Source: Chionoecetes opilio
Lineage: Eukaryota > Arthropoda > Malacostraca > Decapoda > Majidae
Direction: 5' to 3'
DNA length: 64,000 nt
Assembly (NCBI GenBank): GCA_016584305.1
Contig: JACEEZ010007177.1
Location: 1-64,000 of the forward strand
The notes below the pieces were generated by a model, which worked only from the letters and a program-made list of their open reading frames with translations, was not told the DNA's origin and did no database searches. Both the position numbers and the translations under genes were made by a program. Position 1 is the stretch's first letter. Each line of letters opens with the position of its first letter. Positions 36,701 to 48,113 of this stretch are shown piece by piece.

Positions 36701-39700
36701 GACATTTCCCTTTAAAAATAGCCCAAAGGTTTCCCCCCAAACCCCGTTCCCCCTTGGTTTTTTTTTTCCAAAGAAAATTTGGGGGGGGATTTCCCGGGGT
36801 TTCCCTTTAAAGGGAAAAAGGGGGTTTTAAAAACCCCAGAGGGTTTGGGTTTTTTTTTTTTTTTTGAAAAGGGCCCCAAAAGCTTTTTCCCCCCTTTTAA
36901 AATTTTTTTTATTTTGGGGAACTTTTGGGGGGCCCCGGGGTTTTAAAAATTATCCCCCAAAAAAAATAAAAGTGTGGGGCTTTTTAAAAAATTTTAAAAA
37001 GGGAGGGTTTTCCCCCAAAAAAGGGTTTCCCCCTTTTTCCTCCCTGGTTGGGGTTTTTTTTTTTTCTAAAATTTTTGGGGAAATTTGGAAAAAGTTTTTT
37101 TTTTAATTTAAAGAATTTTTTTTTTTTTTTTTTTTAACTTTTTTAAACCCGAAAAATTTTTTTTTTTTTAGTTTTGGGTTTTGGGTTTTTGGGCCCTTTC
37201 CCGAAAAGGGGGAAAAAATTTTGGAACCCAAAATCTTTTTTCCCTTTTCCCACCCCTTTAAAAAAAAAACGGGAAAAACTTAAAAAAAAAAAAAAACCAA
37301 AAGGTTTTTTTCCCCCCGGGGAAACAGCCTCAGCAAAAAACCCAAATGAAGTTTTTTTTTAAAAAAATAAAAAGGAAAAAGCCCGGGGGGTTTTAAAAAA
37401 ATTAAAACCGGCCCCAAATTTTTTTTTTCCCCCCCAAAGAAAAATTTTTTTTGGGCCTTTTTTTCTCCCCCCCGTAGAACCCCCCAAAGGGCCCCCCCGC
37501 CCCCCAAGAATTTTTTTTTTTGGGGGAAAAAAGGGTTTTTTTCCCCCGGAAAACCTTTCTTTTTGGAAGGGAAACGAAAAGGCCCCCCTTTTTTGGGTTT
37601 TTTTTTGTGTAAAAAGGGTTTTTATCAAACCCTTAAAAAGCAAATTTCAAAAAAAACCCAAAACCAAAACATCCCCGAAAATGGGGGCCCCCCCCCCAAA
37701 AATCCCGAAAGGGAAAGCCTTTAAAACAAAAAAGAATTTTCCCGCCCCCTTTTCCCAAAAGGGGCCCTCGAATTGGGACAAGACAAAAGGAAAAGTTCCC
37801 AAAGCGAAAACCATGGTAAAAGTTGGGGGGGGTCCCCCCCCCCCCCGACCCCAAAATTTGGGTTGGGGTTTTTTTTTTTTTTTTTTTTTTTTGTTTTTAT
37901 AATTTTCTTTTTTTTTTTTTTTTTTGCCAAAACCCAACCCCTTCCCCCGGGGGAAAAATTTTGGAAAAAATGTTAAAATGGCCCGAGGCCCAAGTTTTTT
38001 TCCCTTTCCAAATTTTTTACCCCTCAAAAGGGGAGGGTTTTTCCCCTTGGCCGGGGGTTTTTAAAAAGGAGAAATTTTCCCAAAAGGCCCTTTTTTTTTG
38101 GTTTGGAAAAAAAATTTTCCAAAAAAAAACCTTTTTTTTCTTGGGGCCCCCCGGGGGTTTTTGGGGGGGAAAAAAAATTTTTTTTTTTTTAGTTTTTTTC
38201 GAAAAAAAGGGCCCCTGGAAAAACCCCAAATTTTTTCCCCCCGGGGAACTACCCCTTTCCCCAGCAGCAAAAAAAAAAATTTTAAAACAAGACCTTTTTT
38301 CCCGATTTTTTTGGGTTTTTTTTCCCAGCCCCCCCCCCCCCCTTTCCCCCCGAAACCTGAAATTTTTTTGTTTTCCCCCAATTGGGGCCCCCCCCAAAAA
38401 AATTTTCCGGGCCCCGGGGCCCAAATGGGTAAAAAAAACTCCCCCCCGCCAAAATTTTTGTGGGGTTCCCCTGGGGCCCCAAAAAATTTTTTCCCCATGG
38501 GGGAAACCCGTTAAGCTTTTCCCCCCCAACCCCCGGGAAAACAAATCCCCGAAAACCTCCTCCAAAAAATTTCAACGGGCCCCAACCCCTTTTAATTTTT
38601 TCCCCCCCAAAAAAAGATTAAAAAACCTACCCCAAAAAACCCCCGGGGGCCCAAAAAAAACCCCGCCCCTTTCCCCCCCCAAGGGGGGAAAAATTTGGGT
38701 TTTTGGGGAAAAAAAAATTGAAAGAAAAAAAAAAACCCCTTTTAAAAACCCCCGTTTCAATTTTTTTCCCCCCCAAAAAAAACCCAAACCCCCCAAATGG
38801 GGAGTTAAAAAAATTTTGAAACTTTGTTTTGGTGGGGGAAAAAAAAGGGGAAAGGTGCCCGGGGGCCCCAAAAAGGGAAAAAAATGGAAAATGGTTTTTT
38901 TTATGCCCCCTAAAAAATTTCCCCTGCCAAACACAGCCCAAATTTAAAAGCCAAAAAGCAAAAACCCCCACTTTTGGGAAAAAAGTGAAAGACCCCCCCC
39001 AGTTTTTTTTTTGAAAAAGAAAAAAATTTAAAAATTTTAGCCAAATTTTTTTTTTTTAGCCCCCAAAATTTTTTATTAAATCAGCAAATGCCCATTAAAA
39101 ATTTCCCCTTTAAGAAATTTTTTTTTTCATTTCCCCCTTTTTTTTTTCCCCCCCCCCCCCAATTTTTTTTTAAAATAATTTTAAAACCTTAAAAAATTTT
39201 TTTTTTGAAGTTGGGGGGTTAAAATTCCCCTTTAAAAAAGGGGAAAAGGTTTTGGGAAAAGGAAAGTTTTTTTTTAATTTAAAAATTTCAGAAAAGTTTT
39301 TTTTTTTTTTATTTCCCCCCTTTTTTTTGGGAAACAGTTGGGGTTAAGAAAATTCCAAAGGGGCCCCTAAATTAAATTTCCAAAGTTTTTTTTTTAAAAC
39401 AATTAAAATTTTTTTTCCCCCTTCCCCATATAAAAATTTAAAAATACAAAAATCCCCCTTTCGTTTCCCTTTTTAAAAAATCTAGGGTTTTAAAAGGCCC
39501 CCCCCCAAAAAAATGGTTAAAAACCCAAAAGAAAAAACCCAAATTTTCCCCTTTACCTAAACCCGGGTTTTTTTAGGGGTTTTTTTTTTTTAAAAATTTT
39601 TTCCCCCTAGTCAAAAAAAAAAGGAATTTTACTTTTATTTCTTTTCAAATTTGGGAAAAATTTCCCTTTTTCCTGGGAAGAAAAAAATTTTTTCCCCCTA

Positions 39701-40605
39701 AAAAAATATTATTTTTTTTACTTAAAACATCGAATTTTAAAGGCCCCCAAGCAAATTCCAAATTTTTTGTAACATATTTTTTTTTTTTTTTAGAAAAATT
39801 TTTTTTTTTTTTAATAGTAGGAAAACCAAAACAAAGGTTTTCTTTAAAATGGGAAAAACCCAAAAATTTTTTTTTTTTTTTCCCGAGACGGCCCCAAATC
39901 GGGGGGTTTTTAAAAAAAACCCCCTTCCCCTGTAAAAAAATAAAACCCAAATTTGGGTTTTTTCCATCAATAAATTTAAATTCCCCGAATTTTTCAATTT
40001 TAAAAAATTTTTGGGGGAACCCTAAAAAGGGGAAAAAATGAATTTAAAAGGGAAAAAAAAAAACCTTTAAATTTTTTTTTTTTTTTTTATAATTTTTTTT
40101 CCCGATTAAAAAAAAAAAATTTTTTTTTGAGAAAAAAAAAATAGTTTTTTTTTAAAAATTTTTAGCGGGTTTTTTCCCCCCCTTTTTTTTGGGCCCGAAA
40201 AAAAACCCCCCGAAAAGGGCCCGGGACCCCCCCTTTTTTTTTTTGCCCCCCCCCAAAAAAAAACCCAAAATTTTTCCCCCAAAAAAAAAAAAAAAAAGCC
40301 CCCCCCCAAGGGTTTTTTTTTTTTTTTTTTTTTTTATTTTAAAAAAACCCCCTTAAAAGGAAAAGGCAAAAAAAAAATTTTTAAAAATTAAAAAAACCCC
40401 CCAAAAAATTGGGGCCCCCCAAATTTTGAAAAAGAAACCCTTTCAACTCCCAAATTGGCCCAAAATTGGGGCCCCCCTGGTTTTTGGTTTTTTTTTTTTT
40501 TAAATCCCCCAATTTTTTTTGGTGAAAAAAAAGTTGGTCCCCAAATTTTGAAAAAAAAAAAAATAAATGGGCCCTTTATTCCACTGCACTTAAAAAACAA
40601 AAAGT
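27961..40605. other. Smeared sequence, mostly A/T runs with C/G blocks
   Basis: Nearly all bases lie in homopolymer runs; a T run of 33 occupies 28830-28862. C/G-heavy blocks occur near 29.2-30.1 kb and 37.7-38.9 kb, the latter with a 374-codon plus-strand frame that I reject. Nothing biological can be read. Confidence 0.85.
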
Positions 40606-42300
40606 ATAAAATTTAAAAAACAGATTTTTTTTCTTCTATATGTATAATTTGGTATAGAAAGCCTGATTCTGTAAAAACATTTGTTATTAAAAAACCAAAA
40701 AACCAAAGTAGGTTTAAATTTTTTGAGGAGGCGAAAGGGTTTAAAAAATTTTACTTCTTTTTAATATTAAAATTTGTCAATAACGAAATTTTTTTTTTTA
40801 GAAAATTTTATTCTATACCTAGGGGAGTCCCAATATTTTTTTTTCCCCGTTATTATTGTGTTATCAAAATTTAGATAGAAAAAAACCCTAGAAAGTGCAA
40901 ATGAGTCCGACCCCCGGGGGAAAGTGGCCCAAAGTTTTTTTTTTATTCAATTCCCACCCCCCGCCCCCCAATTCTCCCCCGCCCAACCACTTTACCCCCG
41001 CCGGGGGGCACGTCCCCGCCCCTCCCACAAATTATAAAACCCTACATTGTTCGCAGCCAACAAGCCCGATTTCGGCCAATTTTTCCCCCCTTTTTATTTC
41101 CTTTCCGTTTTTTTTTTTTTCCAAGGCCATTTGCTTTTTTATTGTATTTTTTGACAAGCGTTTTTTTGCCCAGAACGCAAGCATACTGTTTTCCCCCCCC
41201 CCCCCCCTTTTTAAGAAAAAAAAGTGTGGAACATCCCCCCCCCAAAATTTTAACATGCCACAATAATACAAAAGTTAAAAAAAATTTTTATTAAGCTTTT
41301 TTGGCTTACTTCGAGGGCCGAGTAAATTTTTTTTTCCATTAAAATTGCCTATTTTTAGAAACGTTTTTTTCCCTCGTAATGCAATGTCCAAATCCATATA
41401 ATTTTAGTAAGGAAAAAAACAGAAAAAACTAAAAAAAATTTTTTTTTTTTGGTAAATTCAGATTGCCCGGTTTCATCAATTATTTTTAATCGCGAAATTA
41501 AATTTTTATGGGAAAAAAAAAATTTGTCGCGGGGGCCAAAACACAGGTAAAAGACCAACCTTTTTGAGGTTAAAAAAAATGCCCCCAGCCCATCAACTGG
41601 CCATTTTTCTCGAGTTTTTGGCAGTTTTTTCTCTCTAAAATTCCAAAACGGCAATTGACAACCCGGTTTAAAGCCCTTGACTACAAGGGTGTATTTTGCA
41701 GAAATTCCAAGGTAAGGCTTCGGGTAATTTTTTTTTTTTTTTTTTTTTAAGGGGAAGTAAAAAACAATCATATAATTTACAATGGGGTTGGGTTTTAAAT
41801 AAAAAGCCAATTTTGTGAAATAAATTCCAATGCCAACCCCCACTGGGGTCCCCTAACAATATTTTCCAAAACATGTTCCCCTGGGGACACAGAACAAACC
41901 ACCTTGGGTTTTTGCTTTTGAAGAGGATTTTTAAGAGGTTTTCCAAATATAAAAAAAAAAAAAAAAAAAAACCTTGGAAATGCAATTGGGTTTTGATATG
42001 GGCACGCCATTTTTTTATGCACCAGAGAATAACAAACACAAACACCAAGATGTTGGCCCAAAAAATAAATTAAACACCCCTCCAAAATTTGGGGAAAAAA
42101 AATTTAAACCCGAAATTTCAATTGATTGTTTTTTATTTATTTAGTTTTTAAACGCCCAATTTAAATGTATGCTGGCTGCCTAATTCATTTTTTTTACAAA
42201 AAATAACAAAAGAAAAATATCCAATGGAAGCTAATGGAATTCCGCTTTTCTATTGATTTATTTTTTCCCCATTTTAAAAAAAGGTTTTTTTTTTTTTCCC
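40606..42300. other. Partly readable AT-rich island
   Basis: Within the smeared region this stretch has more normal diversity, especially at 40610-40900 and 41480-42260. A minus-strand frame of about 162 codons (41355-41843) and others cross it, but they are Lys/Phe-rich where they meet homopolymers and show no domain. It looks like intronic or intergenic DNA. Confidence 0.45.
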
Positions 42301-45300
42301 CGCAAAAAATTTTAAATGGCGGAAAGGTTTTTTTTTTAATAAAATTAGTTTTTGCAAATAATTTTTCTTTGAGTCCCTCATAATTGGCAAATTTTATTTT
42401 AGCGGTGGGTTTTTTTTACGGTTTTTTTTTTTTTTTTTTGGTAAATTTTTTAAAAAAAGAACAAAAAATTTTTCCCCAGGGGGAAAGGAAAAAAAAAAAA
42501 TTTTACCCTTTTTTTTTTTTTTAAATGATAAAAAACCCCAAATTTTTTTTAAATTAAAGGGGGAAAATTAAAAAATTTAAACCCCCGGCCAAAAAAACAG
42601 GCCCGGTTTTAAATTTGGGAAAATTTTTTTTTTTTTTTGGTTTCCCCCCCCCCCAGCCCTTTGTTTTTTCCCCCCCCGTTTTTTTTTTTTTTTCCGCCCC
42701 TTTTCCCACCCAAAAAGGGGGCCTTTTTTGGGCCCCCCCCAACCGGTTGGGGAAAAAGGCCCCAAAATTTTAAAAAAAAAACTCCCAAAAAAAACCAAAA
42801 AATTTTTAAAAAATTCCCCCCAAAACGGTAGGTTTTTTTTAAAATTTGGGTTTTTTTCCCCAAACCTCCCCCAAAAAAAACCCCAAAATTTTCAACCCCC
42901 CCAAAAAACCCCCCAACCCCAAAAAAATTAAAAAAAAAAAACCAAAACCTTTGGAAAGGTTTTTAAAAACCTATAAAAACCCCCAAAAAAAACCCCCAAA
43001 AAAAAGCCCCCAAAAAGGGCCCCAAAAAATTCCCCCTAAAGGAAACCATCCCGGAATTTTTTTTTGTAAAAAAAAATTTTTACAAAAAACACCAACCCCA
43101 AAACAAGGAAAAAAAAAAGGGAAAAAAGCCACCCCCAAAAAGCCCCCAAAAAATTTGTTTTTTTTAAAACTGTAACAAAACAAAACCCCAAAACCCCAAA
43201 AAACCCAAAAAGAGAAACCCAAAGCCCATCCCGAAAATTTTAAAAAACTGTTTCCCCAAAAAACACAACGAAAAGGAAATAAGCAAAGCAAAAAAAGCAA
43301 AAAAGGGCCCCCTTCCCATTATTTTTAAAAACCCCGTTTAAAACCCCAAAAAAAACACAAAAACCCCCCCAAGGGGAAGGGAAAGGAAAAAAAGCCAATT
43401 TAAACCCGCCCATTTTTGAAAAAAAAATGGTTTCACCTGGAAAACCAAAAACCCCAAAAACAAAAACCCCAAGGGAAGGCCCCAAAGAAATCCCCAAAAA
43501 GGCCAAAAAAAAAGGGCCAAACCCCGGGTAAATTAAAAAAAACCCCTAAAACCCCCCCCACAAAAAACAAGGCCCCCGGAAAGGGAAAAAGAAAAAGCCA
43601 AAACCCCCAAAAAACCCCCTGGGTTTTTGTTTAAAACTGTTTTTTCAAACCAAAAAAAACCCCCAAAAAGCCCCAAAAAAGGCCCAAAAAATGCCCAAAA
43701 AGCCCCCCCCAAAACCTTTAAAATGGGTTTCCCTAAAACAACCCCCAAAAAACAAAAACAAAACCAAGAAAAAAAAAAGAAAAAGCAAAGGGGACCCCCA
43801 TCTGAAAAAAATGTTTTCACCCTTTTTAAAAAAAAAACAACCAAAAAACCCAAAAGCCCAAAAGAAAAAAATGCCCCAAAAAGCCAAACCCCCTCCCGAT
43901 TTTTTGTTCCCCTTAAAACAAACCCAAACCCCCACAACCCCAAAAAAAAAGGGGAAAAAAAATTGGGATTAAAACCCCCAAACCCCCCTCCCCGGGTTAT
44001 GGGAAAAAACCCCTTTAAACCCCAAAAAATACACCAAGCCCAAAAAACCAAAAAAAAATTTTCCCCTAAAGCCCCCCGTAAGGGGGGGTTTCCCCCCCCC
44101 AAAACCCAGTTTAAAAATTAAAAATGTTTTTTTTTTGGGAAAAAAGGGGAAAACCCGGGGCCAAAAAAGGAAATTTTCCCACCCCCTTTTTGGGTTTTTT
44201 TTTTTTTTTTTTTTTAGGAAAACCCGGTTTTCCCCCCCCTGCCCCAAATTTCCCCCCCCTGCCCCCAAAACCGGAAATAAAGTTTTTCCAAAATCCCCCC
44301 CCAAAGTTTTTTTTTTTTTTTTTCCTTTTTTTTTCCCCCCCCCGGTGCCCAAAAAGAAATGGGGCCCCCCCCCTACAAGGGAAAAGGCCCTGGGGAAAAA
44401 GGTTTGGGGGTTTTTTTTTTGGGGGGAAACCCTTTTGGGAAAGTGGGGGACCCCAAAAACGTGCCAGGCTTTTTCCCCCCCCCTAAAGGGGGGAGGGGGC
44501 CCCCCCCCGCCCCAAAAAATTTTTTTTTTTTTTTTTCTTTCCCCCTCAAAGGAAAAAACCGGGGGAAAAAAAGAACCCCCCAAACCCCCCTTGGGGGGGG
44601 CCCCCCCCAAAGGAAAAGGTTTTTAATAAAAGGCCCCCGTCCTCCCCCTTTATCCTTTTGGGGGGGGGGGGGCCCGGGTCCCCAAAACCCCCCCCCGGGC
44701 CCCCCTCCCCCCAAAAACCCCCCCCCCCCAAGGAAGGGAAAAAATTTCCCCAGCCCCTTTTGGGGGGCCCAAAAAAAAACGAGTTCCCCCCCCCCCCCCC
44801 CCAAAAACCCCCCAAAAAAACGGGGCCAAACCCCAAACCCCGGGCCCCCCATTTTAAAAAAAAGGAAAAAAATTTTTCCCCAAGGGGGGGGGAACCCCGG
44901 GGGGAAAACCCTTTTTTCGACGTTGGGGGGGAGCCAATTAAAAAGCCCCCCCCCGGGAAACCGGGTTTAAAACCCTTAGAGGAAAATTTTTGGGAAAAAA
45001 AAATTTTTTAACCCAAAAAAACCCCGAAAAAAATTGGGGAGAAAAAGGGCCCCCCCCTTTTTTTTTTTTTTTTTTTCCCGGGGAGCTTCCAGAAAAAACC
45101 CCCTTAAAAAACCAAAGTCCCCCCCCCCGGGGGGGGTTAAAAAAGGGTTTTTTTTTTTTTTTTTCCCAAATTTCCAAAACCCGGTGGCAAATTTTTTTTT
45201 TTTTTTTTTAAAATTTAAAAAAAATTTTCCCCCCTTTAAAAAACAAAATTTTTTTTTTTTCCCCAAAAAAATTGGGTTTTAAAAAAAAACCAAAAAACCC

Positions 45301-46920
45301 GGCCCAAAAAAAAACTGGGGCCCCAAACCCTTTTTTAAAAAGTGGGGAAACCCCTGCCCCCAAAAAAATTTTTTTTTTCTTTTTGAAATTTTTTTTAAAT
45401 TTAAATTTTTTCAAAAAGGTGGTAAAAAATTTTAAAAAAATATTAAAAAAAAAATAAAGAAAATGAAATTTTTAAAAGCCCTTAAAATTTTTTAATTAAT
45501 TTGTAAATTTTTTAAATAATAATTAAATTTTTTTTTTTTTTCCTTTTTTTTTTCCCGGTGCCTTTTTCCCAAAAGGAATTGGGGCCGAAAGGGGTTTTTT
45601 TTTCCAAATAAAATTTCCCCCCCATTTCGGTTTTTTAAACCCAAAAAATCCCAAATTTAGAAATTTTTTGTGAAAAAAGGTTTCCCCCCCTGGAAAAAAA
45701 GGGCCCCTTTTAGGGGCTCCCCCACGAAAACCCCATTTGGGAAAAAAAAAGGAAAAAAAATTTGGGTTTTTTTTTTTTTCCCTGGAAAAAGGCCCCCGGA
45801 AAAGGGGTTTTAGCCTTTTTTTTTTTTTGGGTAACCCGCCCAAAATGGGGTTTGGGTTTGTTTTTCCCCGGGGGTTTAAAAGGGGGAAAAAGGGGTTTAA
45901 AAAAAACCCCTTTTTTTTAAAAAAACCCTTCAAAACCCTTTTTTAAAGGGAAAAAGGCCCCCTTTTTCCAAAAATTTTTTTGGCAAGTGGGGCCCCCGGC
46001 CCAAGGGCTTTTTTCCCCCCAAGGGGAAAAAAAACCCCCTGAAAATCCCCCTTTTTTTTTTACAAACCTTTTGGGGAGGAAACCCCTTTTTGGGGAAAAT
46101 AAAAGGGGGGGAAAAAAAAACTACGCACCAAACCCCCCCCAAAAGTTTAAAACGAGGAAAATTGGGGGGGCTTTTTCCCCCGGGGGTCCCCCCCCCCCCC
46201 CGGAGATTTTGGGGAAAACTGCCCCTTTGGGCCCCGATTTTTTTTTGTTATTGGGGCCCCCCACTCCTTAAAAAATACCCCCAATTTGGGTTTTTTTTTT
46301 CCCCCCTTGGGGGGGGGGGCCCCCCCCTTCCCCCCCCCTTTCCCTTTTGTTTGAAAAAATTTTTTTTTTTTGGTTCCCCCCTTTTTAAAAACCCCTTGGG
46401 GGGAAAACCCAAAGTGGGGGCAATTTTTTTTTTTTTTCCCCCCGGGGGTCCGGGGGGGCCGGGCCCGGGTTTGGGGGCCCAAACCCTCCCCCCCCCCCCC
46501 CCCCCATGGGCCGGTTTTTTTGGGGGAAGGAAAGGGGTTTTTTTTTTTTTTTTTGTCCCGGGGGCAAAAAGAAAATTTCCCCCCCTATTTAAATTTTTGG
46601 GAAGCCCCTTTGGGGGTTTGGAAAGGGGGAAAAATGCCGGGAAAAAAAAAAGCCCCCAAAAAATTTTTATCAACCCCAATTTTTTTCCAAAGGGTTTTCC
46701 CCGCCTTAAAAGGGTTTTTATAAACCCGGGGGGGGCCCCCCCAAACCCGGGAGGAAAAAACCCCTCCCCCAAATTTTTTTTTAAAATTTTTTTCCCTTAA
46801 AAAATGTTTTTAAAATTTTTTTTTTTTTTTTTAAAAATTTTTTTTTTGGGGGGTTTTTTTTTTTTTTTTTTTAGGTTTTTTTTTGGGAAAAAAAAATGGT
46901 TTTTTTTTTTTTTTTTTTTT
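42301..46920. other. Smeared sequence, A/C-dominated then C/G-dominated
   Basis: From about 42860 to 44080 the plus strand is nearly all A and C runs, giving Lys/Pro/Asn/Thr-rich frames. From 44100 to 46800 runs of C, G and T predominate. It is uninterpretable; an A/C-rich simple repeat may underlie the first part. Confidence 0.8.
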
Positions 46921-47267
46921 TGCAGAAAATGAGAAATATAGTCCTTTTTCCGATCATTTTTGGGTGTAATTGTTTTTTAAAATCGAAACATCTTAGAAAG
47001 TATTTTTTAAAAAACAATATTTTGAAAAATTAGGTGGTCTCGGGTGCATTTTTCCTCAGCATCTAAAGCTTTCAATTCTAGAAAACCGGGCCCGCCCAAA
47101 AACGATCCGAAACAGCAAGATGCAATGCACAAATGGACATTTTAGATTTTTTTTTTTTTTTAATTAGATGCATATTGATATTTAAATCTGCTATATGTTT
47201 GTAATCATTATCTGCTTATTATGTTGCAAATTTTGCCTTATATTGTTTTTTTTTTCCTTGTGTTTGC
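46921..47267. other. Clean AT-rich sequence, intron-like
   Basis: Good-quality AT-rich sequence without long frames. It ends in a pyrimidine-rich tract and a splice-like CAG, which would fit the 3' end of an intron, but no upstream exon is readable. Confidence 0.35.
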
Positions 47268-47269
47268 AG
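47244..47269 (+). promoter_or_regulatory. Possible 3' splice acceptor
   Basis: A polypyrimidine tract of mainly T is followed by TTTGCAG, with AG at 47268-47269. The sequence changes from AT-rich to balanced composition just after it, which suits an intron-exon junction. It lies about 230 bases upstream of the first coding-like frame. It could equally be chance. Confidence 0.25.
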
Positions 47270-47500
47270 GTTTTGAAAGGGAGCAAGACTTCATGAAGAT
47301 GGAAATGGAACACAGTGCATAAATTTTGCCCAACAAAAACTTACACCTGAAATCCCTGCGCTGCCCCTTGAATGCACGTGGAAGCAGACCACATCAGCAC
47401 CGGCGGGCCTATGCCATCATTCCTAAAAAAATGTGGCTCACTTCAGAGAAACTGAACTCGTTTTTTGCCGGGAGCCGCTGCATTTTCGGCAGTGATATCA
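47270..47500. other. Clean balanced-composition sequence, unassigned
   Basis: This stretch is clean and has coding-like composition. A 61-codon plus-strand frame opens at 47326. No protein is recognised; it may be the 5' part of the pseudogene-like region that follows. Confidence 0.35.
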
Positions 47501-48113
47501 CTGTGGGATGACCTCATCAGGAATCGTGGCACAGTGGGCCACAAATCCCTGTCATTCCACAGTTCAAATTCAAACCAGAGTGGAAAGAGAGCAAGAAAGA
47601 GGGATAGAGATGTTTACCCCTGAAAGTGGGCACTACTTGGAAGGGCAGGCGCCGGCGGCCCTCGCCAAATCGTTTGTGAAAATGACCCATCTGCATATTT
47701 TTGGCACTAAGCAAAGACGGACTCATGCATGAATTTTTAGAAACTCTAGGGCGCAGATGAATAACGTCCAGGTTTTATGGGCCAGCGATCTGCAAAGAGA
47801 ACAGAGTTAATGGGACAGGATTGAAGGAGCCGGTGACCTTTATTGCACTGGAAGCAAAGTATCATCTGGCTTTGCCCTCGTTGGTCTTTCGGAATCGCCA
47901 TCGGTCTCTAGTGAGGCAAAGAGGAAAACTTCCAAGGATGAAACCTGCGAATGTTGAAGAAAGTTTCAAAGCAAAGCTTTTCGCAGAACTCCTCCACAAA
48001 ACATTGAAAACGGATAGAAGAAGGTACATTTTGCTTCAAGTTGCATGAGGCCTCTATGGGCTCTGCAAACATTACGGAAACAAGTTGGGGGGCACCCGTG
48101 GCATTAAATTTTT
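47501..48113 (+). pseudogene. Broken copy of an uncharacterised repeat-dispersed metazoan protein
   Basis: The coding signal moves between frames. One frame carries SDLQ and then RIEGAGDL (about 47784-47840). After a one-base shift at the T-rich CTTTATT, the next frame carries IALEAKYH (47842-47865), FRNRHRSLVRQ and NVEESFKAK (47950-47976). The segment SKDETC just before NVEES lies in a third frame, and an in-frame TGA follows LLQVA at about 48048. The order [GDL][I/V]ALEAKYH, a basic NRxR segment and an acidic-to-Lys/Ala segment matches, from memory, uncharacterised proteins found in many copies in arthropod, mollusc and cnidarian annotations, probably carried by mobile DNA. Function is unknown. 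The upstream part (47501-47730) is open in two frames and cannot be assigned. The breaks may be true decay or consensus indels. The signal is lost where the smear starts. Confidence 0.5.

Noticed and set aside
37823..38947. Plus-strand open frame of 374 codons
   Set aside because: It is a Phe/Pro/Lys string from homopolymers, with minus-strand frames of 114-182 codons overlapping it.
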